Part shown: positions 53,685-64,000 of the stretch, one piece after another
Layout of the letters: each line of letters begins with the position of its first letter
How positions within the stretch are numbered: position 1 is the first letter of the stretch
NCBI GenBank assembly: GCA_018056765.1
Contig: JAGPFA010000006.1
Location: 1-64,000 of the forward strand
Direction: 5' to 3'
DNA: 64,000 bases
Source: Syntrophaceae bacterium
GTDB lineage: Bacteria; Desulfobacterota; Syntrophia; Syntrophales; Smithellaceae
Notes under the pieces: model-generated
Seen by the model: only the letters and a program-made list of their open reading frames with translations
What the model was told of the DNA's origin: nothing
Databases searched by the model: none
Position numbers and translations under genes: made by a program

Positions 53685-54509
53685 ATGGGAATTATCAAAT
53701 ACAAACCGACATCACCTGGACGCAGATTTCAGAGCGTTTCCGATTTTGCCGAGATTACATCCGACAAGCCGTTGAAAAGTCTGCTTGGTCCGATCAAGAA
53801 AACCGGCGGGCGTAACGTGCACGGGCGGATTACGGCTCGTTTTATCGGCGGCGGACATAAAAGAAAATACCGTATCATCGATTTTCGCCGCAACAAGGAA
53901 GATATTCCGGCCAAAGTTGCTTCCATAGAATATGACCCGAACCGCTCGGCGCGCATTGCGTTACTCAACTACCGTGACGGCGAAAAGAGATATATGGTTG
54001 CCCCCCAGCAAATCAAGGTAGGCGACGTTGTAGTCAGCGGCGAAAAAGTAGATATAAAGCCGGGTAATGCCCTGCCCCTGAAAAACATACCGTTGGGTTC
54101 GTTGATACACAATGTTGAATTGAAAGTCGGTCGCGGCGGCCAACTGATCCGGTCCGCAGGCGCGTTTGGGCAGCTCATGGCCAAGGAAGGTAACTATGCC
54201 CAGGTCAGACTGCCGTCCGGCGAGGTGCGCAAGATCTTCAGCGAATGCATGGCCACTATCGGTCAGGTTGGAAACATCGAACATGAGAATGTCAGCATCG
54301 GAAAAGCAGGCCGCACCCGCTGGCTGGGGAAACGTCCCCACAACCGCGGCGTGGTCATGAATCCGGTTGACCATCCGATGGGTGGCGGCGAAGGCAAGTC
54401 CTCGGGCGGACGTCATCCGTGTACACCGTGGGGAGTGCCGACAAAAGGACATAAAACCAGAAAGAATAAAAGAACAGATAAATATATTCTAAAGAGAAGA
54501 GGAAAATAA
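53685..54509 (+). CDS. rplB: 50S ribosomal protein L2
   Basis: 274 aa; peptidyl-transferase support. [25 protein letters not shown] and [12 protein letters not shown] with the conserved His. Confidence 0.98.
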   Translation: MGIIKYKPTSPGRRFQSVSDFAEITSDKPLKSLLGPIKKTGGRNVHGRITARFIGGGHKRKYRIIDFRRNKEDIPAKVASIEYDPNRSARIALLNYRDGEKRYMVAPQQIKVGDVVVSGEKVDIKPGNALPLKNIPLGSLIHNVELKVGRGGQLIRSAGAFGQLMAKEGNYAQVRLPSGEVRKIFSECMATIGQVGNIEHENVSIGKAGRTRWLGKRPHNRGVVMNPVDHPMGGGEGKSSGGRHPCTPWGVPTKGHKTRKNKRTDKYILKRRGK

Positions 54510-54512
54510 AAC

Positions 54513-54794
54513 GTGGCTCGTTCGATCAAAAAAGGCCCTTATATTGACGAAAGCCTGCTGGCCAAGGTCAGAAAGATGGAGGCCGAAAGCAGCAAAAATG
54601 TCATAAAAACCTGGTCGCGCCGTTCGACCATTACGCCGGAGCTGATCGGTTTGACATTTGCCGTGCACAACGGGAAAAAATTCATTCCGGTTTATGTAAC
54701 GGAAAATATGGTGGGGCATAAGCTAGGTGAGTTTGCGCCCACGAGAACTTTTTACTCGCACGCGGGAGACCGTAAAACAAAGGTTAAAAAATAA
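54513..54794 (+). CDS. rpsS: 30S ribosomal protein S19
   Basis: 93 aa; [14 protein letters not shown] and [18 protein letters not shown] start after the rplB stop. Confidence 0.98.
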   Translation: MARSIKKGPYIDESLLAKVRKMEAESSKNVIKTWSRRSTITPELIGLTFAVHNGKKFIPVYVTENMVGHKLGEFAPTRTFYSHAGDRKTKVKK

Positions 54795-54829
54795 ATTTGG
54801 CCCAGTAGTATTGTCGGGAGTTGTAAGGT

Positions 54830-55162
54830 ATGGAAGCGAAAGCAGTTGCAAAATATATCAGGATGTCGCCTCAGAAAGTGCGGCTGGTTGTCGATCTGGT
54901 GCGCGGCAAAAAGGTCCAGGATGCCCGCAATACACTGATGTTTACCAGAAAGTATGCGGCCGGTGTTGTGGCCAAGGTGCTCAAATCGGCTGTCGCCAAC
55001 GCGGCGCAGAATCCAAATATCGACGAGAATACGCTCTACGTTAAAGAAATATTTGTTGACCAGGGGCCGTCCCTGAAAAGATGGAGACCCAGAGCTCAAG
55101 GCAGGGCGGCGAGCATTAAGAAGAGAACATCTCATATCACCGTTGTTGTGGCTGAAAGGTAA
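54830..55162 (+). CDS. rplV: 50S ribosomal protein L22
   Basis: 110 aa; tunnel protein. [21 protein letters not shown] and the [20 protein letters not shown] loop. Confidence 0.98.
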   Translation: MEAKAVAKYIRMSPQKVRLVVDLVRGKKVQDARNTLMFTRKYAAGVVAKVLKSAVANAAQNPNIDENTLYVKEIFVDQGPSLKRWRPRAQGRAASIKKRTSHITVVVAER

Positions 55163-55174
55163 GGAGGAACGGTA

Positions 55175-55822
55175 TTGGGCCAGAAGGTTAACCCGGTAGG
55201 ATTACGCTTAGGCTATATTAAAAAATGGCAGTCCGTATGGTTTGCCGAGAAAAACTATAGCAGCATGTTGCTTGAGGATCTTAAAATCCGTAATCACCTC
55301 AAGAAAAAGCTCTACAGTGCAGGGATTTCGCACATTGAGATAGAAAGGGCGGCCAACAAGGCAAAGGTTAATATTTATGCGGCACGTCCGGGTGTGATTA
55401 TCGGCAAAAAAGGTTCTGAAATAGAGAAGCTCAAAACGGAGATTGAAAAATTTTCCAGCTCCGAGATTATCATCAATATTTTAGAAGTGCGCAAGCCGGA
55501 AACGGATGCGCAGCTGGTTGCCGAGAATGTTGCCCAACAGTTGGAAAGACGAGTGGCATTCCGTCGTGCGATGAAAAAATGTGTCGGTTACGCCCTTAAG
55601 TTTGGAGCAAAAGGTATCAAAATAACCTGTTCCGGAAGGCTGGGGGGCGCGGAAATTGCCCGCTCCGAATGGTATCGCGAAGGTCGTGTCCCGCTGCACA
55701 CTTTGCGGGCCGATATCGATTACGGATTTATCGAAGCCAATACCGCCTACGGACTTGTCGGCGTAAAAGTTTTGATTTTTCACGGAGAGGTTCTTCCGGG
55801 TAAAGGTGAAAAACAGCCATGA
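55175..55822 (+). CDS. rpsC: 30S ribosomal protein S3
   Basis: 215 aa; mRNA-entry helicase site. [14 protein letters not shown] domain with [14 protein letters not shown], and [16 protein letters not shown] start with AAGGAGG upstream. Confidence 0.98.
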   Translation: MGQKVNPVGLRLGYIKKWQSVWFAEKNYSSMLLEDLKIRNHLKKKLYSAGISHIEIERAANKAKVNIYAARPGVIIGKKGSEIEKLKTEIEKFSSSEIIINILEVRKPETDAQLVAENVAQQLERRVAFRRAMKKCVGYALKFGAKGIKITCSGRLGGAEIARSEWYREGRVPLHTLRADIDYGFIEANTAYGLVGVKVLIFHGEVLPGKGEKQP

Positions 55823-55883
55823 TGGCGTCGGGATTATGCCCAAAGACCAGTCCGCGGATCAGGGAAACTTGGAGTTATAAGTT

Positions 55884-56306
55884 ATGTTAATGCCAAAACG
55901 TGTTAAATTCAGAAAATTACAGAAGGGTCGTATGGGTGGTAAGGCGACCAGGGGATCCTCCGTTGCCTTTGGCGATTACGGTCTGCAGGCAGCCGAGTGC
56001 GGGTGGGTGACCGCCCGTCAGATTGAAGCCGCCCGTGTTGCCATGACCCGCTACGTGAAGCGCGGCGGCAAAATCTGGATTCGTGTATTTCCGCATAAAT
56101 CCATTACGAAGAAACCCGCTGAAACGCGTATGGGTAAGGGAAAAGGAGCTCCGGAAGCATGGGTGGCCGTAGTAAGGCCAGGCTCGGTATTATACGAGAT
56201 GGAAGGTGTGACCAGGGAAACAGCAAAAGAGGCGTTTCGTTTGGCATCCCATAAACTGTCGATAGCCACCAAGTTTATCTCAAGGGAGATGTCTGATGAA
56301 AATTAG
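55884..56306 (+). CDS. rplP: 50S ribosomal protein L16
   Basis: 140 aa; [17 protein letters not shown] and [14 protein letters not shown]. Overlaps rpmC by 11 bases. Confidence 0.98.
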   Translation: MLMPKRVKFRKLQKGRMGGKATRGSSVAFGDYGLQAAECGWVTARQIEAARVAMTRYVKRGGKIWIRVFPHKSITKKPAETRMGKGKGAPEAWVAVVRPGSVLYEMEGVTRETAKEAFRLASHKLSIATKFISREMSDEN

Positions 56307-56490
56307 CGAGATCAGAGAACTCGGCATAAGCGAGCTTCACCATAAAAGTAATGAGCTCAAAGAAGAGCTGTTTCGGTTAAAAATCCGCCATTCTTCAGGG
56401 CAGCTGGAATCAACCGCGAACCTGGGCAAAATCAGAAGGGACATCGCCCGCATCGCAACTGTGCTCAAAGAAAAGGAGGCCGCAGGTTAA
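56296..56490 (+). CDS. rpmC: 50S ribosomal protein L29
   Basis: 64 aa; two-helix protein by the tunnel exit: [31 protein letters not shown]. Confidence 0.96.
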   Translation: MKISEIRELGISELHHKSNELKEELFRLKIRHSSGQLESTANLGKIRRDIARIATVLKEKEAAG

Positions 56491-56491
56491 T

Positions 56492-56749
56492 ATGGCTGAA
56501 AAAAGTAACAAACGCACGTTAAAGGGTGTCGTTGTCAGCAATAAGATGGACAAGACCATTGTGGTCAGAACCCAAAGACTGGTCAAGCATCCGGTTTTCC
56601 ATAAATATGTAAGAAGGCACGACAAATATAAGGCTCACGATGAGCGTAACGAATGCGCCGTAGGCGACACGGTAGTGATCATGGAGGCGCGTCCCATCAG
56701 CCGAGACAAACGCTGGCGGATGCTCCAAATTTTGGAGAAGGCGAAGTAA
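56492..56749 (+). CDS. rpsQ: 30S ribosomal protein S17
   Basis: 85 aa; [19 protein letters not shown] and [11 protein letters not shown]. One base after rpmC. Confidence 0.97.
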   Translation: MAEKSNKRTLKGVVVSNKMDKTIVVRTQRLVKHPVFHKYVRRHDKYKAHDERNECAVGDTVVIMEARPISRDKRWRMLQILEKAK

Positions 56750-56796
56750 AGACCGGCCCGGAGCGGCAGGTATCCTGGTATAATGGGGTTTAATTT

Positions 56797-57165
56797 ATGA
56801 TTCAGATGCAGACAGTTCTAAATGTGGCCGACAATTCCGGCGCCAAGCGGGTCGCCTGCATTAAAGTACTCGGCGGTTCAAAGCGGCGCTTTGCCAGCCT
56901 GGGAGATGTGATCGTGGTCTCGGTAAAAGAGGCGATCCCGAATTCCAAGGTCAAAAAAGGCGATGTGATGAGGGCGGTCATTGTACGTACAGCCAAAGAG
57001 GTGAGCAGACCGGACGGCTCTTATCTTAAATTCGACGATAATTCGGCTGTGCTGATTAATAATCAGATGGAGCCGATCGGAACCAGAATCTTCGGGCCCG
57101 TGGCGCGCGAACTCCGGGCAAAGCAGTTCATGAAAATTATATCTCTGGCTCCGGAAGTTTTATAG
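56797..57165 (+). CDS. rplN: 50S ribosomal protein L14
   Basis: 122 aa; [19 protein letters not shown] and the FGPVARELR stretch. First gene of the spc cluster. Confidence 0.98.
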   Translation: MIQMQTVLNVADNSGAKRVACIKVLGGSKRRFASLGDVIVVSVKEAIPNSKVKKGDVMRAVIVRTAKEVSRPDGSYLKFDDNSAVLINNQMEPIGTRIFGPVARELRAKQFMKIISLAPEVL

Positions 57166-57185
57166 ACGGTTGGATGAGGATGGAA

Positions 57186-57509
57186 ATGAGTTTAGGCAGA
57201 CTGAAAAAGGGAGACATGGTAAAGGTTATTTCCGGTAAAGATAAGGGGAAAACCGGGAAAATTATAAAGACCATTCCTGAAAAGAATAAAGTGGTCGTCG
57301 AGAAGATAAACATCATCAAAAAACACAAACGGCCTGACCAGAGAAGCAAAGGCGGGATTGTGGAGATGGAATCGGCGATTGACGCGTCGAAAGTTAGCGT
57401 CCTTTGCGGCAAGTGTAAGCAGGCCGCCAGAATCAGGAACCGTATCCTTGATGACGGTAAAAAAGTCCGAATATGCAGCAAGTGCAATGATGCAATCGAT
57501 GTGGGTTAA
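57186..57509 (+). CDS. rplX: 50S ribosomal protein L24
   Basis: 107 aa from the third of three closely spaced ATGs, which has GAGGATGG upstream; starts at 57174 or 57180 are in frame. [20 protein letters not shown] is the KOW motif; a CGKC...CSKC pair follows. Confidence 0.95.
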   Translation: MSLGRLKKGDMVKVISGKDKGKTGKIIKTIPEKNKVVVEKINIIKKHKRPDQRSKGGIVEMESAIDASKVSVLCGKCKQAARIRNRILDDGKKVRICSKCNDAIDVG

Positions 57510-57515
57510 AATAAA

Positions 57516-58055
57516 ATGGCAAGATTAAAAGACTATTATAAAGAGAAAGTGGTGCCGGCGCTTGTCAGGGAATTTTCTTACGAAAACCCCATGCAGGTGC
57601 CGAAAATTGTGAAGATCGTCGTGAATATGGGGCTGGGCGAGGCGATTTCGAACGTAAAAATGCTCGACACCGCTGCCGCGGAAATAGCGATGATCACAGG
57701 CCAGAAGCCGGTCATTACCAGGGCGAAGAAATCAATAGCGACCTTTAAACTGCGCCAGGGGATGCCCATCGGCTGTTCGGTAACCTTAAGAAAAGAGATC
57801 ATGTATGAATTTTTCGACCGGCTGGTCAATGTTGCCCTGCCGAAAGTCAGGGATTTTCGGGGCATCTCGTCCACCGCTTTTGACGGCAGGGGAAATTATT
57901 CCCTGGGTCTTCATGAACAGATTATTTTCCCCGAAATTGATTATGATAAAGTTGAAAAAGTCAAAGGAATGAATATCACCATCGTAACAACAGCCCGGAC
58001 GGACAAGGAGGCCCGGAAGCTGCTTGAACTGATGGGTGTTCCTTTCAAGAATTAA
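57516..58055 (+). CDS. rplE: 50S ribosomal protein L5
   Basis: 179 aa; binds 5S r[47 protein letters not shown]. Confidence 0.98.
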   Translation: MARLKDYYKEKVVPALVREFSYENPMQVPKIVKIVVNMGLGEAISNVKMLDTAAAEIAMITGQKPVITRAKKSIATFKLRQGMPIGCSVTLRKEIMYEFFDRLVNVALPKVRDFRGISSTAFDGRGNYSLGLHEQIIFPEIDYDKVEKVKGMNITIVTTARTDKEARKLLELMGVPFKN

Positions 58056-58080
58056 CGAGAAATCTCCGGAGGAATCTCGC

Positions 58081-58266
58081 GTGGCAAAAAAGTCATTAGT
58101 TGCAAAGGCAAAAAGAAAACCGAAGTTCGCGGTCAGGGAATATAACCGTTGTCAGATTTGCGGCAGACCGCGCGCTTATTATAGAAAATTTGAGATGTGC
58201 AGAATTTGCCTGAGGAAGCTTTCCCTGCAGGGAGAGCTTCCCGGCGTGATAAAGTCAAGCTGGTAA
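58081..58266 (+). CDS. rpsN: 30S ribosomal protein S14, zinc type
   Basis: 61 aa; GTG start with GGAGGA upstream. [15 protein letters not shown], then CQICGRPR...CRICLR, the four-Cys zinc form. The open frame upstream of the GTG overlaps rplE and is not part of the gene. Confidence 0.96.
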   Translation: MAKKSLVAKAKRKPKFAVREYNRCQICGRPRAYYRKFEMCRICLRKLSLQGELPGVIKSSW

Positions 58267-58288
58267 TTTTAGTTGCAGGAGGAAAAGC

Positions 58289-58690
58289 ATGGGGATGTCC
58301 GATCCTATCGCCGATATGCTCACCAGAATTCGTAACGGAAACAAGGCGCGTTTTAAGAGCGTCAATGTTCGTATGTCGCAGATGAACTTAAATATCGCCA
58401 AGGTTTTGAAATCGTCCGGTTATATAAGTAATTATGACGTGGTCAAAGATGAAAAGGGGCACTCGTTGCTCAAAATCTCCCTCAAATACCCGGATACGAA
58501 AAAGACGGTTATCAACGAAATTAAACGGGTAAGCAAGCCGGGGCGCAGGGTTTATGTGCCGGCGGACGGTATTCCGAAGGTGCTCAACGGTTTGGGCATT
58601 GCAATTCTTTCGACCTCCCGCGGTGTCATTACCGACGCGGAAGCCAGGGAATTGAACGTCGGGGGCGAGGTTCTCTGTAATATTTGGTAA
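58289..58690 (+). CDS. rpsH: 30S ribosomal protein S8
   Basis: 133 aa; DPIADMLTRIRNGN and STSRGVITDAEAR. Feedback regulator of spc in E. coli. AGGAGG upstream; an ATG two codons on is possible. Confidence 0.98.
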   Translation: MGMSDPIADMLTRIRNGNKARFKSVNVRMSQMNLNIAKVLKSSGYISNYDVVKDEKGHSLLKISLKYPDTKKTVINEIKRVSKPGRRVYVPADGIPKVLNGLGIAILSTSRGVITDAEARELNVGGEVLCNIW

Positions 58691-58723
58691 TAAACAGAAG
58701 TCGTTAAACGGGAGTTGTAGCTC

Positions 58724-59266
58724 ATGTCGCGAATAGGTAAAAAGCCGGTCACTGTGCCAAAAGGTGTGAAAATCACCCAAAGTGAGGGCGTGGTCAAAGT
58801 TGAAGGTCCCAAAGGCACGCTGTCTTCGAAAATGCCGGAAGGAGTTGTGCTCAAGCTTGCCGAGGGCCAGATGAGCATAGAGAGAGTCTCTGATGATCGT
58901 CTTGCCCGGTCGTCTCACGGGCTGGCGAGAACTCTGATCAGCAATATGGTCACAGGCGTCGATGCCGGTTTTCAGAAGGCGCTGGAGATTTCCGGTGTGG
59001 GATATCGTGCCGAACTTGCCGGATCGACTCTTAAGCTTGCTTTGGGCTTTTCCGCTCCGGTGGAGTACAGTATCCCCAAAGGGGTCACTGTGGCGGTCGA
59101 TAAGCAGGTTAACCTGGTTGTGTCCGGAATCAACAAGGAATTGGTCGGAAGGGTGGCCGCGGAAATCAGAGCGCTGAAAAAACCGGAGCCCTATAAGGGC
59201 AAAGGTATCAAATATGTCGGCGAGCGCGTCCGCCGCAAGGCCGGCAAGGCCGCAGGAGCGAAATAG
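58724..59266 (+). CDS. rplF: 50S ribosomal protein L6
   Basis: 180 aa; SRIGKKPVTVPKGV at the start and KKPEPYKGKGIKYVGE near the end. Confidence 0.98.
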   Translation: MSRIGKKPVTVPKGVKITQSEGVVKVEGPKGTLSSKMPEGVVLKLAEGQMSIERVSDDRLARSSHGLARTLISNMVTGVDAGFQKALEISGVGYRAELAGSTLKLALGFSAPVEYSIPKGVTVAVDKQVNLVVSGINKELVGRVAAEIRALKKPEPYKGKGIKYVGERVRRKAGKAAGAK

Positions 59267-59299
59267 AAAATTTAAACACTAGGTTCAAGAGGTGGAACA

Positions 59300-59665
59300 T
59301 TGGCTTCCAAAAAGACACTGAAAGTCAGAGCAAAAAGAGAAAAACGGGTTAGAGGAAAAATTACGGGAACATCTGTGAGGCCTCGCCTTTCGATTTTCCG
59401 ATCTGATAAGCACATCTATGCCCAGGTAATCAATGACGCCCAGGGAACAACTTTGGCGGCGGCATCTACACTGAGTAAGGAACTGGCGGGCAAATTAAAA
59501 GGGATCAAAAAAGTCGATGTTGCCCGTGAAGTAGGCAAGCTTATCGCCACGCGTTTACAGGCGCAGGGCATCGATAAAGTTGTTTTTGATAGAGGCAGAT
59601 TCCTCTATCATGGCCGCGTGAAAGCACTGGCGGAGGCTGCGCGGGAAAGTGGTATTAAATTTTAA
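59300..59665 (+). CDS. rplR: 50S ribosomal protein L18
   Basis: 121 aa; 5S rRNA protein. TTG start with GAGGTGG upstream. [16 protein letters not shown] and [20 protein letters not shown]. Confidence 0.97.
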   Translation: MASKKTLKVRAKREKRVRGKITGTSVRPRLSIFRSDKHIYAQVINDAQGTTLAAASTLSKELAGKLKGIKKVDVAREVGKLIATRLQAQGIDKVVFDRGRFLYHGRVKALAEAARESGIKF

Positions 59666-59686
59666 ATATCAGATTGAACGGGACTC

Positions 59687-60184
59687 ATGATCAGAGAAGA
59701 AACTATTGAAACCAGAGAACTGAAGGAAGTGGAGCTCCTCGACAGGGTGATTGCCATTAATCGGACGGCAAAAGTCGTTAAGGGAGGAAGGCGGTTTCGT
59801 TTCAGCGCGATTGTTGTAGTGGGAGACGGCCAGGGTATGGTCGGTGCGGGATTGGGCAAGGCTCATGAAGTTCCCGAAGCCATACGCAAGGGAATGGAAA
59901 TGGCCAAAAAAAATATGACCAGGGTCGCGGTAACGGACAGAACAATTCCCCACGAAGTAATCGGCAGATTCGGCTCAGGCAAAGTATTGCTCAAACCGGC
60001 GTCTGAAGGAACCGGTTTGATTGCCGGTGGAGCGGTCAGGGCGGTTCTTGAAGTTGCCGGCGTACATAATGTTTTAACCAAGTGCCTCGGATCGCATAAT
60101 CCGCACAATCTGGTCAAGGCCACGGTCGAGGGGCTTTGTCAGCTCAAAGAACCGGCGGAAATTGCCGCACGCAGAGGCAGGTAG
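59687..60184 (+). CDS. rpsE: 30S ribosomal protein S5
   Basis: 165 aa; decoding fidelity protein. [26 protein letters not shown] and [19 protein letters not shown]. Confidence 0.98.
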   Translation: MIREETIETRELKEVELLDRVIAINRTAKVVKGGRRFRFSAIVVVGDGQGMVGAGLGKAHEVPEAIRKGMEMAKKNMTRVAVTDRTIPHEVIGRFGSGKVLLKPASEGTGLIAGGAVRAVLEVAGVHNVLTKCLGSHNPHNLVKATVEGLCQLKEPAEIAARRGR

Positions 60185-60209
60185 GAAAAACAGCGAGGGT
60201 GTAAATACT

Positions 60210-60398
60210 GTGGGCAAGATGCTAAAAGTTAAAATGGTAAGAAGCGTTATCGGACGGCCGGAGAAACAAAAAAAAATTGTACGCGGCCTGGGCTTGAAAA
60301 AACTCAACAGCACGGTGGAGTTGCTGGATACCCCGGAGATTCGCGGTATGATCAATAAGGTAAGCCACCTGGTTTGCGTGGAAGAGACGAAGGAGTAG
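60210..60398 (+). CDS. rpmD: 50S ribosomal protein L30
   Basis: 62 aa; GTG start with GAGGGTG upstream. [18 protein letters not shown] and [17 protein letters not shown]. The open frame 5' of the GTG runs back into rpsE and is rejected. Confidence 0.95.
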   Translation: MGKMLKVKMVRSVIGRPEKQKKIVRGLGLKKLNSTVELLDTPEIRGMINKVSHLVCVEETKE

Positions 60399-60402
60399 AT
60401 TT

Positions 60403-60849
60403 ATGGATTTGAGTTCCCTTAAGGCGCCTGCCGGTGCGTCCAGAAAAAGAAAGAGATTAGGTCGGGGCAATGCCTCGGGCCACGGTGGCACTTCCGGCAA
60501 GGGACACAAAGGGCAAAAATCACGGTCGGGCGGCGGAGTGCGTGACGGCTTTGAGGGCGGGCAGATGCCCATGGCGCGCAGGCTCCCCAAAAGAGGATTC
60601 AGAAATCCGTTTCGTCAAAGCTATGTGGCAGTTAATCTCTCCGATCTGTCGCGTGTTTTTACAAAAGACGCTGTTATTGATGAAGCTGCTATTGTGGCCA
60701 GCGGCCTGGTGAAGAAAAAAGGTGATGGAATCAAAATCCTTGCCAAAGGTGAAATCAACTTTCCCGTAACCGTGAAAATGGCAAAGATCAGCATGGCGGC
60801 CAAAACAAAAATAACCGCCGCGGGCGGAACTGTGGAAGAGGTAATCTGA
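60403..60849 (+). CDS. rplO: 50S ribosomal protein L15
   Basis: 148 aa; RKRKRLGRGNASGHGGTSGKGHKGQKSRSG and GGQMPMARRLPKRGF. 4 bases after rpmD. Confidence 0.98.
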   Translation: MDLSSLKAPAGASRKRKRLGRGNASGHGGTSGKGHKGQKSRSGGGVRDGFEGGQMPMARRLPKRGFRNPFRQSYVAVNLSDLSRVFTKDAVIDEAAIVASGLVKKKGDGIKILAKGEINFPVTVKMAKISMAAKTKITAAGGTVEEVI

Positions 60850-60850
60850 A

Positions 60851-62158
60851 TTGTTAGAAGGACTCGGTGGCGTTTCCAAAATACCTGAACTGCAAAGAAG
60901 AATCCTTTTTACTCTTCTTCTTCTTGCCGTTTACCGCGTAGGTGTATTTATACCCACGCCTGGAATTGATAACACGGCTCTTTTGGCCTTTTTTGAACAC
61001 GCACGCGGATCCATGATGGGCCTTATGGATCTCTTTACGGGCGGAGCTCTGAGCTCTTTTTCTATTTTTGCCCTGGGGATCATGCCGTATATCACTTCGT
61101 CGATTATTTTGAGTCTGCTGACGGTGGCCATCCCCCACCTGGAAAAACTATCCAAGGAAGGTGAAAGCGGCCGTCGCAAGATTACTCAATATACCCGTTA
61201 CGGCACGGTGGGTCTGAGCATCATTCAGGGCTTCGGCATTGCCTGGGGACTCCAGCAGATGGCCAGCCCCACGGGCGCCCCTATTGTTTTACATGCCGGC
61301 TGGGGTTTCATCATCATGACCATTATCACCCTGACTTCCGGAACGGCGTTTTTGATGTGGCTGGGTGAGACGATGACGGAAAAGGGAATAGGCAACGGGA
61401 TATCCCTGATTATCTTTGCCGGAATTGTGTGCAGACTGCCTGCAGGAATCAGCAGGACCTGGAGTCTCTACTCCTCTGGTGAAATTCATTTTCTTATGGT
61501 TGTCATTTTAGGGATCTTCATGGTGGCGGTAATCGGTGCGATAGTCTATGTCGAGGCTGCCCAGAGACGGATTCCCGTCCAGTATGCAAAGAGGATTGTC
61601 GGACGAAAAATGTATGGCGGACAGTCAACTCATCTGCCGCTTAAAATCAATTCCTCCGGTGTTATCCCGCCGATTTTCGCCTCATCGGTGATCATGTTCC
61701 CCGCGACGATTGCCAATTTTGCACCTGCGGGATTGATGAAGACCATTTCCGGCTATTTAATGCCGGGAAGGATAGGTTATGAAGTTTTATTTGTCGCCTT
61801 GATTTTCTTTTTCTGTTTTTTCTATACGGCTGTAACAATTAAGCCGGATGACATGGCGGACAATATGAAGAAATTCGGCGGCTATGTCCCCGGCATCAGG
61901 CCAGGTAAAAAAACCGCAGAGTATATTGAAGAAATACTGGAAAGGCTTACCTTCAGCGGCGCAATCTATGTTTCCATTATCTGTGTTTTGCCCAGCGTGC
62001 TGATATCTAAATTCAATACGCCTTTCTATTTTGGCGGCACGTCACTGCTCATTGTTGTAGGCGTAGCCATGGATACGGCCAGCCAGATTGAATCACATTT
62101 GCTGACCCGCCAGTACGAGGGGTTTATGAAAAAGGGACACATGGCACGGCGCCGGTAG
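60851..62158 (+). CDS. secY: Preprotein translocase subunit SecY
   Basis: 435 aa; ten hydrophobic segments forming the Sec channel. Signature RRKITQYTRY loop, QRRIPVQYAKR (loop 5), and KPDDMADNMKKFGGYVPGIRPG (loop 6). TTG start right after rplO. adk, usual in this position, is absent; map follows. Confidence 0.98.
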   Translation: MLEGLGGVSKIPELQRRILFTLLLLAVYRVGVFIPTPGIDNTALLAFFEHARGSMMGLMDLFTGGALSSFSIFALGIMPYITSSIILSLLTVAIPHLEKLSKEGESGRRKITQYTRYGTVGLSIIQGFGIAWGLQQMASPTGAPIVLHAGWGFIIMTIITLTSGTAFLMWLGETMTEKGIGNGISLIIFAGIVCRLPAGISRTWSLYSSGEIHFLMVVILGIFMVAVIGAIVYVEAAQRRIPVQYAKRIVGRKMYGGQSTHLPLKINSSGVIPPIFASSVIMFPATIANFAPAGLMKTISGYLMPGRIGYEVLFVALIFFFCFFYTAVTIKPDDMADNMKKFGGYVPGIRPGKKTAEYIEEILERLTFSGAIYVSIICVLPSVLISKFNTPFYFGGTSLLIVVGVAMDTASQIESHLLTRQYEGFMKKGHMARRR

Positions 62159-62187
62159 GAGTTCTGTAACGGCAAAGGTTGACGCTC

Positions 62188-62937
62188 ATGGTCATTTTGA
62201 AACAACCGGATGAAATAGCAAAAGCCAGGGCGAGTAACCGGATTGTCGCGGAAGTATTGAGTGTTCTGCGGGAAAAAGTTAAGCCGGGCGTGACAACGCT
62301 GGAGCTTGACCAAATCGCGGAAAGAACGGCCGAAAAGAGAGGAGCCAGGCCGGCTTTTAAAGGGTATCGCGGTTATCCGTATGCTCTTTGCGCTTCGGTA
62401 AATGAAGAAGTGGTTCACGGTATGCCCTCGAAGCGGGTTTTGCTGGAGGGCGATATCATCGGGCTCGATTTCGGTGTTTACTATCAGGGGTTCTATGGCG
62501 ATTCCGCCATAACGCTTCCCGTCGGGAGGGTGAACGCGGGGGCTGCCAGGCTCATGGAAGTGACAGAGAAGAGCCTTCATGACGCCATCAGGCAGACCTG
62601 TGCCGGCAACCGTCTCGGAGACATCTCGGCGGCGGTGCAGACGACAGTGGAGGCGGCCGGGTTTTCGGTTGTCAGGGATTTTGTGGGGCATGGGATTGGC
62701 AGACAGATGCACGAAGATCCGCAGATTCCCAATTTCGGCAAAAAGGGCCGCGGGATTGAGTTGAAGGCAGGAATGATTTTCGCAATTGAACCGATGGTGA
62801 ATGAAGGCGATTACAGGGTGAAAATTTTAGCGGATGGTTGGACCGTAGTTACGGAAGATGGAAGCTTGTCGGCTCATTTCGAGCACTCGGTTGCCATTAC
62901 GGACAACGGTCCGGAGATTCTCAGCAGATTGAGCTGA
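62188..62937 (+). CDS. map: Methionine aminopeptidase, type I
   Basis: Removes the initiator Met. 249 aa from the ATG at 62188 (a TTG at 62179 would leave no room for a ribosome site). Metal ligands are seen at DFGVYYQGFYGDSA, GHGIGRQMHEDP, FAIEPMVN and EHSVAI. No N-terminal zinc extension. Confidence 0.97.
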   Translation: MVILKQPDEIAKARASNRIVAEVLSVLREKVKPGVTTLELDQIAERTAEKRGARPAFKGYRGYPYALCASVNEEVVHGMPSKRVLLEGDIIGLDFGVYYQGFYGDSAITLPVGRVNAGAARLMEVTEKSLHDAIRQTCAGNRLGDISAAVQTTVEAAGFSVVRDFVGHGIGRQMHEDPQIPNFGKKGRGIELKAGMIFAIEPMVNEGDYRVKILADGWTVVTEDGSLSAHFEHSVAITDNGPEILSRLS

Positions 62938-62964
62938 CTAGCCTGGAGCATGGTATAAAATCTG

Positions 62965-63183
62965 ATGGCCAAAGAAGACGCAATTGAAGTTGAAGGCCGG
63001 GTGCTGGAGCCGCTCCCGAACGCGATGTTTCGCGTCGAGCTGGAAAACGGGCATCGAGTTCTGGCTCATATTTCCGGGAAAATGCGTATGCATTTCATAA
63101 AAATATTGCCGGGTGATAAAGTTACCGTCGAACTTTCCCCGTACGACCTGACCCGGGGCCGGATTACTTACAGAACGAAGTGA
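62965..63183 (+). CDS. infA: Translation initiation factor IF-1
   Basis: 72 aa OB-fold: [50 protein letters not shown]. Full length. Confidence 0.98.
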   Translation: MAKEDAIEVEGRVLEPLPNAMFRVELENGHRVLAHISGKMRMHFIKILPGDKVTVELSPYDLTRGRITYRTK

Positions 63184-63193
63184 GGAGTTGGAA

Positions 63194-63307
63194 GTGAAAG
63201 TAAGATCGTCAGTGAAAAAAATATGCGAGAAATGTAAAATTGTGAAACGCAAGGGCGTTTTGCGCGTCATCTGCGAAAACCCGAAACACAAGCAGCGCCA
63301 GGGATAG
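63194..63307 (+). CDS. rpmJ: 50S ribosomal protein L36
   Basis: 37 aa; [20 protein letters not shown] with the C-C-C-H zinc site ending [12 protein letters not shown] start with GAGG upstream. Confidence 0.96.
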   Translation: MKVRSSVKKICEKCKIVKRKGVLRVICENPKHKQRQG

Positions 63308-63330
63308 TTTTATAATTCAGGAGGTTACAC

Positions 63331-63699
63331 GTGGCACGAATTTCAGGTGTTGATTTACCCAAGAATAAAAGAATGGAAGTTGCTTTGACCTACATCTATG
63401 GCATTGGAAAAACCAGGGCAAAGCAAATCCTCAAGGAGTCGGGAGTCAGCCCGGATACAAAAACCGACGAACTGGCGGATTCCGAAATATCGGCCATCAG
63501 AAGCATTCTCGACCGTGACGGTAAGGTCGAAGGAGATATGCGCCGTGAAGTATCCATGTCTATAAAGCGCCTGATGGACATCGGCGCGTACCGCGGTCTG
63601 CGCCATCGCAAGGGCCTGCCGGTACGGGGGCAAAGAACCCACACCAACGGCAGGACGAGAAAAGGCCCCAGAAGAGCTATTGCGGGCAAGAAAAAGTAG
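63331..63699 (+). CDS. rpsM: 30S ribosomal protein S13
   Basis: 122 aa; [25 protein letters not shown] and [13 protein letters not shown]-type tail. First gene of the alpha cluster. Confidence 0.98.
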   Translation: MARISGVDLPKNKRMEVALTYIYGIGKTRAKQILKESGVSPDTKTDELADSEISAIRSILDRDGKVEGDMRREVSMSIKRLMDIGAYRGLRHRKGLPVRGQRTHTNGRTRKGPRRAIAGKKK

Positions 63700-63728
63700 C
63701 CTAAAGATTATTTTCGACCGGAGGGAAA

Positions 63729-64000
63729 ATGGCCAAAGCAGTAAGAAAGACTGGAAAGAAAAAAGAAAAGAAAAATATTACTGATGGGGTAGCCCATATT
63801 CAGTCCACATTCAATAATACCATTATCACGATTACGGACATGGCCGGTAACGTGATTTCCTGGTCATCCTCAGGACTGCAGGGATTTAAAGGGTCGCGAA
63901 AAAGCACGCCGTTTGCCGCGCAAATGGCCGCAGAGGATGCGGTGCGCAAGGCAAAGGAGCATGGTATGAGAAGGGTGCAGGTCTATATTAAGGGGCCGGG
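63729..64000 (+). CDS. rpsK: 30S ribosomal protein S11 (partial)
   Basis: Starts at ATG 63729 with GGAGGG upstream and runs off the window end after about 90 codons. [24 protein letters not shown] and [14 protein letters not shown]-type core (here [15 protein letters not shown]). Only the C-terminus is missing. Confidence 0.96.
   Translation, partial: MAKAVRKTGKKKEKKNITDGVAHIQSTFNNTIITITDMAGNVISWSSSGLQGFKGSRKSTPFAAQMAAEDAVRKAKEHGMRRVQVYIKGP

Overview
The window reads as a chromosomal segment of an anaerobic, Gram-negative member of the Desulfobacterota (old Deltaproteobacteria), most likely near the syntrophic Syntrophales lineage. The case rests on gene content: a B12-dependent acyl-CoA mutase operon, two selenocysteine formate dehydrogenases with a molybdate transporter, Kdo transferase and heptose kinase for LPS, DUF4416, a split AmmeMemoRadiSam pair, and a proteobacterial tRNA-secE-nusG-rpoBC-str-S10-spc supercluster. 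The lineage is inference; no rRNA is present.

Region by region. 1-465 is non-coding, with a 23-bp tandem repeat and a REP-like hairpin. 466-6284, minus strand: an MscS channel, then the operon mutase large subunit - B12-binding subunit - meaB - cobO. The large subunit has Phe89 and Gln207 where methylmalonyl-CoA mutase has Tyr89 and Arg207. This is the isobutyryl-CoA mutase pattern, so the operon probably interconverts butyryl-CoA and isobutyryl-CoA. 6487-9106: a cold-shock gene with a long leader that contains its own intrinsic terminator, then a divergent MoxR ATPase/VWA pair. 9414-22417: TetR and single-domain ModE regulators, a Tat-exported selenoprotein formate dehydrogenase operon (three subunits), fdhE, a second cytoplasmic NuoG-like selenoprotein formate dehydrogenase, modABC and an FmdE-like protein. 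22559-24628: a PilZ-domain protein.

25111-31459 holds LPS core genes (waaA, rfaE1) and housekeeping genes (DUF4416, yicC, gmk, rpoZ, pyrF, rlmB). 31575-37182 holds pilC, tRNA-Pro, DUF1178, a fused cysteine synthase/cysteinyl-tRNA synthetase, and amrB-amrA. From 37352 to the end runs the translation/transcription supercluster: tRNA-Thr-Tyr-Gly-Thr, rpmG, tRNA-Trp, secE, nusG, rplKAJL, rpoBC, rpsL, rpsG, tuf, and the S10, spc and start of the alpha clusters, ending inside rpsK. fusA is missing from the str cluster, rpmG sits where tufB usually lies, and adk is missing between secY and map.

The accessory genes fit together. The mutase operon suggests branched/straight-chain fatty acid metabolism. 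The formate dehydrogenases with Mo/W uptake suggest formate as electron carrier on both sides of the membrane, as in syntrophic growth. The best candidates for new biology are the isobutyryl-CoA-mutase-type operon, the CysM-CysRS fusion with an altered zinc site, the attenuated cold-shock leader, the shared TGAC-N5-GTCA dyads before tetR and the formate dehydrogenase operon, and a possible RNA switch between rpsJ and rplC.
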